Origin: Plectonema radiosum NIES-515
GTDB lineage: Bacteria; Cyanobacteriota; Cyanobacteriia; Cyanobacteriales; Nostocaceae
Length of the DNA stretch: 64,000 nucleotides
Direction: 5' to 3'
NCBI RefSeq assembly: GCF_025753815.1
Contig: NZ_JAOWRF010000386.1
Span: 18,795 to 82,794, forward strand
The notes under the pieces were generated by a model. That model saw nothing but the letters and a program-made list of their open reading frames with translations. It was not told the origin of the DNA and did no database searches. Both the position numbers and the translations under genes were made by a program. Positions 52,893 through 61,800 of the stretch are shown one piece after another. The stretch's first letter is position 1, and each line of letters starts with the position of its first letter.

Positions 52893-55800
52893 CTAAGCAT
52901 ATCCTCTTGTGAGAGAAGATACAGCCACTAATGCTACTAACATCGCTGTTGATTGTAATATGTAATCACTTATCGTATAACCTACAGGCGACGCTTGAAA
53001 AGTTGGAGAAGGTAATAAATCTGGCTCCGCACCTTCTCTCCACTTTTTAAGTTGGCTTCTTCGTTTACCAGCTTTTAAAGCAGCAAGAGCAATTACTGCA
53101 TCATAAAGGTGCGTCCTCGTAGTGTAAAAAAGTACACCATCATCATTAAAGTATATAAAAGGAACATTGAGTGCAATACCCATCCCAACGTCTGGTATTG
53201 CTTTCCAATAATTACAAGGCATATATCCTGGCTGTAAAGATGCTTTGTATCTTCCCATACTTTCAGAGGCTGCTTTCCGCCCGCTTGCAGTAAATGGTTT
53301 TATTTCCATGTAATGCTGTTTATCGTAGTTCAAAATGTCTGGACATAATAGTTTATTTTTGCCCACTCCACATCCGATAGATGTATCTACGCCAAAATAT
53401 ATACTGTCTCCCAAAAAATCTGGATCGTTCTCATATTGAGTTTGAATTACTGGCTCTACTGCTTGCCCGTACTTAGATAGTTCTGTTGGACTTTGAGATG
53501 CAAACCCAGTTGGGTCTGTTAAACTTACTGGATTATCATGAGCATAAGTATATTTATGCAGAGTGATTGACTCGCCTAACCTTCCTTCATAATTATCTTT
53601 TCTCGTAAACCTACCCGTATCCGCATCATAATACCGTGCCCGATTGTAATAATCCCCCAACGCCGAATCATACTGCTCCCCAGCGAACAGGTACTTATTC
53701 TCCACTTCACCAGGCGAGTTAATTAATTCCCCATAAGCCTCATAATCATACGTGTTAACAATAACACCACTCGCATCAGTCAACACCCTTGTACTACCTA
53801 ACCCATCAACATGGTAATACGTCGTCTGATTTCCCTGAGTTTGATTAACTAAATCACGACCATACGCATACTCGACCAACACCATACCATCAGGTCGATA
53901 TTCTTCCCAAACATTTGCCAGTAATCCCTCATCAAGCAAATACTGCGTCTCAACACCATTGACACTAGAAGACACACGTATTCCTTGGTCATTGTAAGCA
54001 TATTTAACTTGCGTTCCATTTACTGTAGCTTGTATGAGACGCTTTTCATCATTCCAGACGTAGCTTGTTGTGCCTTGACTATCTGTTTTAGTTAACGTGC
54101 TGCCATTGTTATCGTAACCGTAGGAAACGGTGACTATATTATTAACTTTCTCATTCAATAAACGGTCATTGGCGTCATACTCATAGCTTGTAGTGGTTGT
54201 ATTGCCATTGGCAACTTCCGTCTTAATTTTCCGATTCCCCACCTTATCGTAGGTATAATCGTAAACCCTATTCCCATTAACCACGTTAGTAATTTTTTCT
54301 TCCGTCAACCGATACAAACCATCGTAGATATAATCAACAACACGTCCCGTATTCTCGACAACCTTCTTCCTGTTCCCTGCTTTATCCAAAGTATAGGTGT
54401 AACTGGAAAGAATATTATTCCCCTTCTGATTTTCCAAATATTTCAACCTATTGAGGTCATCATATTGTCGAACTTCCTGCGTACCATTAACAAAAGTCGT
54501 GCTAATTAAGTTACTAACCGCATCATAATCATAATCAGCTGTCACAATCCCATCTTCAATCACTTTATCAAGACGGTTACGCACATCAAACGTATAATTA
54601 ATAGTGGACGATGCAGTTGTCACCGAAGTGCGATTACCTGCAACATCGTAAGTATAGCTAATACTGCGACTTACCCCACCAATATTATCTGTACGTTTAA
54701 TTTGTCTGTCTCGCACATCATAGTCATAATCGTAAGTTGCAGTAGTTACACCTGAAGCATCAACAAATTTGACGATATCTTGCAATCCTACAGAGTTGTA
54801 AGCATACGTTACCTTCGACTCATCTTGGAACTGCTTTCCACTCATCCAGTTCATTGAGTCGTAGTTGTAGGTAATTGTACGACCGTTAAAGTCAGTATTG
54901 GTCTTGAGATTACCCACCGCATCATAGGTCATCTCTGCACGCTGATTCATGGGTAGTATAGTAGCCGTGCGTCGTCCTAAACCGTCGTATTCGTAACGAG
55001 TGGTATGATTAAGGGCATCCGTTATAGTAATTAAATTCCCAACAGAGTTATAAGCATAGGTAGTCCAGTCATTGAGAGCATTTTTCACCCCAATCAACCG
55101 ACCCAAATCATCATAACCATATTCAGTACGTTTACCATTTTGGTCAATCGTCGCAACCCGACGACCTAAGTTATCGTATTCTTGACTGGTAAAGGTTTTA
55201 TCCTGGAACTCCGTCTTAACTAACCGTCCCAAATCATCATACTTAAAGCTGGTAGTACGGTTTAACGCATCAACTTCTACTATTCTCTGTCCCGCAGCAT
55301 CGTAAACATACTTCGTGCGGGGATTATCCGTCAAAGTCGCAGGTGTATCATCAACATAGATAATCTCAATTTGCCGTCCTGCTGCATCGTAACGGAACTC
55401 AGTCCTATTACCCCGTTCGTCGATTTGCGCTTTCACAAACCCATCAGTATAATACTCTTCCTTTGTCCGAGCATTATCATCCCAATTATTGGGCGTACTG
55501 TCAGGGAGAATAGTTTCTATTAATCTACCCACCTTATCGTAAACAAACCTGGTTTCCCTACCACCAAAATCGATACTCGCTACTTTTTGTCCCTTCTCAT
55601 CGTAGCGGTTAATTGAGCGCAAATTATCAGTCAAATCATTAGGGGTATCATCCGCATAAATTGTCTCGATTAACTCACCTTTGGTGTTGTAAACATACTC
55701 AGTACGACGGTTGAGTGCATCAATTACCGCAGTTTGCTTGCCATTATCATCATACTCATAAGTTGTTGTATGATTTTCTGCATCGGTCATGGTTTTCATT

Positions 55801-58800
55801 TGACCTTTGCTATCATACGCCCAAGTTGTCAACAACTCCCGCACCTGGCCATTTTCCAAGGTCATGTAACGTTTTTCAGAAAGTTTATCTCCTTTAATGT
55901 TGTAGACATAATCAGTGACATTATTTAATGCATCTGTAATCTGGCGAACATCTCCATATTTGGTGTATTCAAAAGAAGTAAGCTTACCGTTAGCATCTTT
56001 GACTGATTTAAGTTGACCGGAAATATCGTATTCGTAAGTCGAGATTTTTCCAGTTGCATCGATTGTAGAGGTCAAATTACCACTGCCATCATATTTGTTG
56101 GTTGTAGTACGACCCAGCGAGTCTGTTACCGTCAGCAACCGACTCTTATCACCATAGGTGTAATACGTAATATTACCAAGTGCGTCTGTTTCCGTTAACT
56201 TATTGTTTCTGCTGTCATAGGTAGATTTGGTAGTAAAACCACTTTCACCACTGCGGTCAGAGATTACGGTTTCTTCTAAAACGTTGTTATTTTCGTCATA
56301 CTTGCGTTTGGTAATTTGACCTTCGGCATCGATTTCGGTGAGGATATTTCCACGGTCATCGTATTCGTAAATGGTGGCATTTCCCAATTGGTCTTTAACA
56401 ACTTGTCTGGAATTATTCGGGTCATAGGACATCTCAACCTTCTGACCGTTAACATCCACAAGCTCTTTCAACCGACCATCTTCACCATACTCATTCCGCA
56501 CCCCAGTTCTTCCCAACGGGTCAATGATTTTGTCCAGGTAGTGCTTACGCTCTTGGTCATACTCCATCCGTGTGGTATTACCTTCGCGATCGCTCACACT
56601 CACCAAATCCCCTTGAGCATCATACTCATAGCGGATAAGTTCGCCCATTGGGTCTTTTACCGACTTAATCCGACCACTCGCATCCCGCTCAAATGTAATC
56701 TTCTGACCAGTAGAGGATGCGATCGCATCATCCGTATAAGTCAACTTATTACCATTGGTATCCGTAACAGTCAACAAATCACCTGAAAGAGCATCAATTT
56801 CATATTTAATCCCTTCTTTTGTAGTCAGTATATACTTACCGCCAAAGTACTGGTCAGCAGGATTATAACCATTACCTGCAAATCCCATAAATTCATTACT
56901 ATTACGGTTCAATGTAATAAACTGACTATCAACTGTTAGCGTACTCGTAACACCTTTATCAGCTATAAATTCAGGAGTGTAAAAGTACTTGGAGAAGTAG
57001 AGTAACGGTGTACCATCAATTTCTTCTACCTGCTTGGGCTTGAAAGTAAACGCTTCTCTTTTTCCTCCAGGTAACGTAATGTATACACGAGTACCATCAC
57101 GGAAAGCATTTTGCACCCCTAGTTCTTGTTGCAATTCATCAGGTTTGCGGAGGCTGGTACGCAAATCAGTATCCCTAAACTCCATCCTCCAACCGTAACC
57201 AAAGTCATCAGTAGTATTGGAAGTCAGCGTATCGTAAGTACGAGTCAGCGTAATCGGTATCCCTGTTACAGGCACAGTCAGGTCAGTAAAGCTTAACCGG
57301 AAATTCCCCAGTTTCAAATCACCCGCAACATCAACAACTTGCTCAAAGTAAGAAATCTTACCACCATTATCAGCAACTTCCAACCGCACAATATACGAGT
57401 CATTCTGCAACAGCGAGGGGTCAAACTTCTCTACCAACAAACCATTATTGATCGCAGTTGGATTGTCGTTACGCCATAATTCCTTAAATTCCCCTCCATT
57501 GACTGGTGCCACCAGCAAGCGATAATAATCTAAACTACCATCATCGGTAATAGTTGCACGAATCGAAGTTGGTGACTTGACAAAATCACCATCATTAATA
57601 CCTTCAAGCTGAAAGCTAACAGTTGGTGCCTCTACATCAGTTGAGTCAATAACCAACACATCAAAGGTTTCTTGTTTGGTGTTCCCGCTAGTATCGGTAG
57701 CAATTGCCACAGCACTAATTGTCCCACTACGTGATGCTTTGACTGTGACAATACCGTTCGCATCAAGTACAACTGGTGTACCGTCAACAGTTAACTGCAA
57801 GCTAGCAACTTTAACATTATCAGTTGCTCTTGCTTGGAAAGTAATGTCGGAACCCAAGTTGGCTGTATTATTAAGCGCAATTAATCGTAATGAAGGTGCG
57901 ACCGTATCCTGTGCAACATTTAGATTAATCGTTTGGGTTGCGCTACCACCATTACCATCGTTAACTGTTACATTAATCGTGTTATTCCCAACATTAGTGG
58001 TGGTGGGATTCCATCGTAACCTACCCAATGCATCAACCGTTATTCCTTTACCCAAAGATGCAGAGTCTAGATTGTAAGTTAGATTATCACCATCAGCATC
58101 AGTCGCTTTGACATCGTAAGCATAAGTACTACCAGGTGTTACAGTATTTGGAGCAGTTGAATTAATTACGGGGTTATTATTCAGTGGTGCGGTAAGGGTA
58201 AATCTTTGTGCGGCACCCAATCCAAAACTATCAACAGCACCAACTACAATTTGATATTGTCCAGCAGCAGGACTTGCCCAGGTTAATAACCCAGTGGTGG
58301 GGTTAATTTGAATATCAACACCCGATGGTTTGGATAATATTTGATAAGTTAAAGTATCACCAGTATCTGGGTCAGTTGCAACAACTTGATACTGATAAGG
58401 ACTGCCAACCGATGCAACAAACTTGGGTGTCGAAGTGATACTGGGGGCATTATTTATCGCAGTTGTACCCACCTCAATAGTAAAGCTTTGTGTCGAAGTC
58501 GCACCTTGACTATCGCGTGCGATCGCTTCAACAATATGCGAACCAATTTGACTCGAACTCGGTTTCCACTCAACTTTACCCTCCGTATTAATTGTCATTC
58601 CCACTGGACGACGACCTAAACTATAGGTAACTCCATCGTTTTCGATGTCAGTGGCAACAACGTTATAAGTATAAACTTGATTTTGAGCAGCACTTGTTAC
58701 AGGATTGGAAACAATCGCAGGTGGTGTATTAATTCCACGTACTGTGAGAGTGAATTCTTGACCAACATAAGCACCGTAAGCATCAGTAGCACGTACAGCT

Positions 58801-61800
58801 ACTGTGTGTTCTTGTATTTGTGTAGACTTGGGTTGCCATCTCAATACACCAGTAGTAGCATCAATTACCATCCCTTCGGGTGAGCTATCAAGACTCCATA
58901 GCAACAAGTCATTATCGGGGTCAGTACCTGTGAGATTATACTCGTAGGTGCGTTCTAAATTGGTTACGAGGTTGGGAGTTGATGTAATAGTCGGTGTGTT
59001 GTTGGTCGCAAAATTGGTAACGTTGAGTGTAAAGTCTTGGGTGGTGGTTAAAGTACCATCAGAGACATCTACACTGAGTGTGTAATTACCAAATTGTGCT
59101 GCGGTGGGTGTCCAAGAAATAACACCATCTTGGGTAATGTCCATACCAGTTGGTTTTGTGACCAAGCTGTATGTGAGAACATCACCATCAACATCGTTTG
59201 CTTCGACTTTATATAGGTAGGTGTTGCCAAGTCTAACAACAGTACGGGGAGTAGAGGTAATGTCCGGTGCAGTATTTGGTAAATTAGCACCAACAACCAC
59301 ACTTACTCGTTGTAATGCTTCTCCACCCTTACCATCAGTTACTTTGATGGTAAATTCTTGTAGCCCTTGTTGGGTGCTATTGGGAGTCCAAGTAACTAAA
59401 CCAGTGTTAGTAACGGATAGACCATCAAGTGCCCCATCCCCTTTAGAATAAACTAGGACATCGCCATCAGTATTTAGCGCAGTTGCTTGGTAACGGAAAG
59501 TTTTATCTACCTGCGCTTTATTATTTTTAGACACCGATGTGAATACAGGTGCAATATTATCAGGAAGTAGTTCGACATTGATATATTGCAGTGCTTGTCC
59601 ACCTTTGCCGTCACGTACCCGCAACCCAACATTTAATTCAACGGTGTTACGTGCAAACTCTCCCCGACCAAGTGCAGTGAGACGTTCTCTTTCTGCTCTT
59701 AGTTCCGCATAATACTGTTCGATAATTTGCTTACTGGGAGACCAAACGACTGTACCTGTGGTCTTATCTACAGTCATACCGGGTGGTGCCAGTATTAAGT
59801 CATAATTTAATGGGTCAGCATTAGCATCGGTTGCGATCGCACGGTAAATTAAGTTTTCTCCAGCTTTAACTTTAGACTTATCTGGTGTGGTAATAAATAC
59901 TGGGTCAACATTAACTGGTTCACTGACTTTACCCAGACCAGCAAGGTGAATAAAGTCTTCTCCATCAAGAGTAATCGTGTCAACTTTAGCACCGCTTGTT
60001 GGGGTTGTCAGCGTGTAACCGTTGGGGACTACTGTCCTCACTGTGTAAGTACCGGGCAGTAAGTCGTCAAAGGTGTAGTAATATCTGTTTTTACCTAAAG
60101 TTGAAGTCGAAGTATCTTTCTTGGTTAGTTGATTTGGTTCACCCTGATCCAGAATTCCGTTATTATTCAGGTCGAGGTAAACGGTAACATTTTCCTTAAA
60201 TGGTTCTAAGGCATAGCGGTCATCAAAGCCGGAGAAAACGTCAAGTAGCTTTTCAAAATCGGTGATTCGTTCAGCATTTGGGTCAATCTTTTGAATCGTT
60301 TCGATTGTTGAGTATAAGCCAACACCAAATGCTGTAACGTTACCACCTTTTGCCTTGATGTCTGTTACCACTTGATTGGCAATAGTCGGGTCAAGAGGAC
60401 CGTAACCATCCGACATGAAGATGAGATTGGGAGTTCCAGGTAAGGCATCAAATAAGCTGTCAATTGTTTGTAAGGCAGTAGTAAAGTTGTTGCTGCCATC
60501 TGGTGTGTAACTAGATAAGATTTCCCGGATATCTGCAATGCCGTTGCCGTTCGTATCTGCATTGGCAGTGGTATAGATTTGCAGTCCCTCTGTTGCCAAA
60601 TCCATATCTTGGATAACGGCATTGAATTTGTGCGGAATGATGCCAAATTTAATGCGTGAGCCTCCACCAGAGGCAACCACTGCATCTATCATGGCATTAG
60701 CAGCGGCAACTTGGGCAGAAAGAACGGTCTTCGTAGTCTTGTTACCCTCTTCACCAAAGAACGGTGCTGCGGTACTACCAGAAACATCAATGGCAAAGAC
60801 GATCGCTGGGTTATCTCCCTTAACTAACTTCGAGTCAAGTAAACCATTGCTGTTAAGGTCATCAAAGACTGCACCTTGGATTTTGCCTAAATTGTTGTAA
60901 ACATCAACTGCAAATGATTGAATATCCTTACCACCACGACGATCGTTCACTTCGACTTGAAAGTTAACTTGACTACCAGCCGTAACAGTAAATTCTGGGA
61001 ACCACAGCAATTCCCCAGTTTCATTGTCGATTAAAGCGCCTAATGGTGCCGAAAGCAAGCGATAGGTAAGTTTGTCGCCATCTGGGTCTACACTCTTAAG
61101 TTTGTACTGATAAACTTTGTCAGCAAGGGCAAAGCGAGTTTTGGGAGTAGTAATAATAACTGGATTGCCGTTATCTGGATCGGGCAAAAGCTTCAGATTA
61201 AAGTCTTGAACTGTGCTGGCACCTAACGCATCTTTGGCAGACAGCTTGACGTTGAACAGTCCTTGTGCTTTACCACTGTTGCTGGCATTTTCTCCAGTAC
61301 CGGGTGTAATTACATCACTTACTACTTTTTCGTGACGCAAGACCCTAAAGTTATAGTCAACTTTATCAGTGCCAGAGCCACCTTGAATGTAGAGATAGTA
61401 CTCCCCAGTTTCTGGGATGAGGATTTCTGAATCATACCGCTGTTCGGTGTCGAAGAGTTGATTATTGCCAGGATCAAACAGTTTCCAGCGGTAGTTTCCA
61501 TCGGGAATACTGTCGGTTAGACTGTCAAAGTAGAGGCGATCGCCAACGTTTGCTTGTAGTTTGAAAAATTGGCTTTGCTGTCCGTTGTCCAAGGAACCAG
61601 CTTTTGGCAAGCTGTAGGTAATATCCGGTGCAACAGTTGTATCTAACAGTTGGAAGGAGTAATTGCGGCTAGCAGCTTCGTCATTGGCAATAACCAGATA
61701 ATAAAGCCCATCAGTGGTTAAAGTAAATAGTCCCCTATCCCCATTCCACTGAAAGTTGCTTGTAGAGAAGATGTTATTACCATTTGGGTCATATAAAGAA

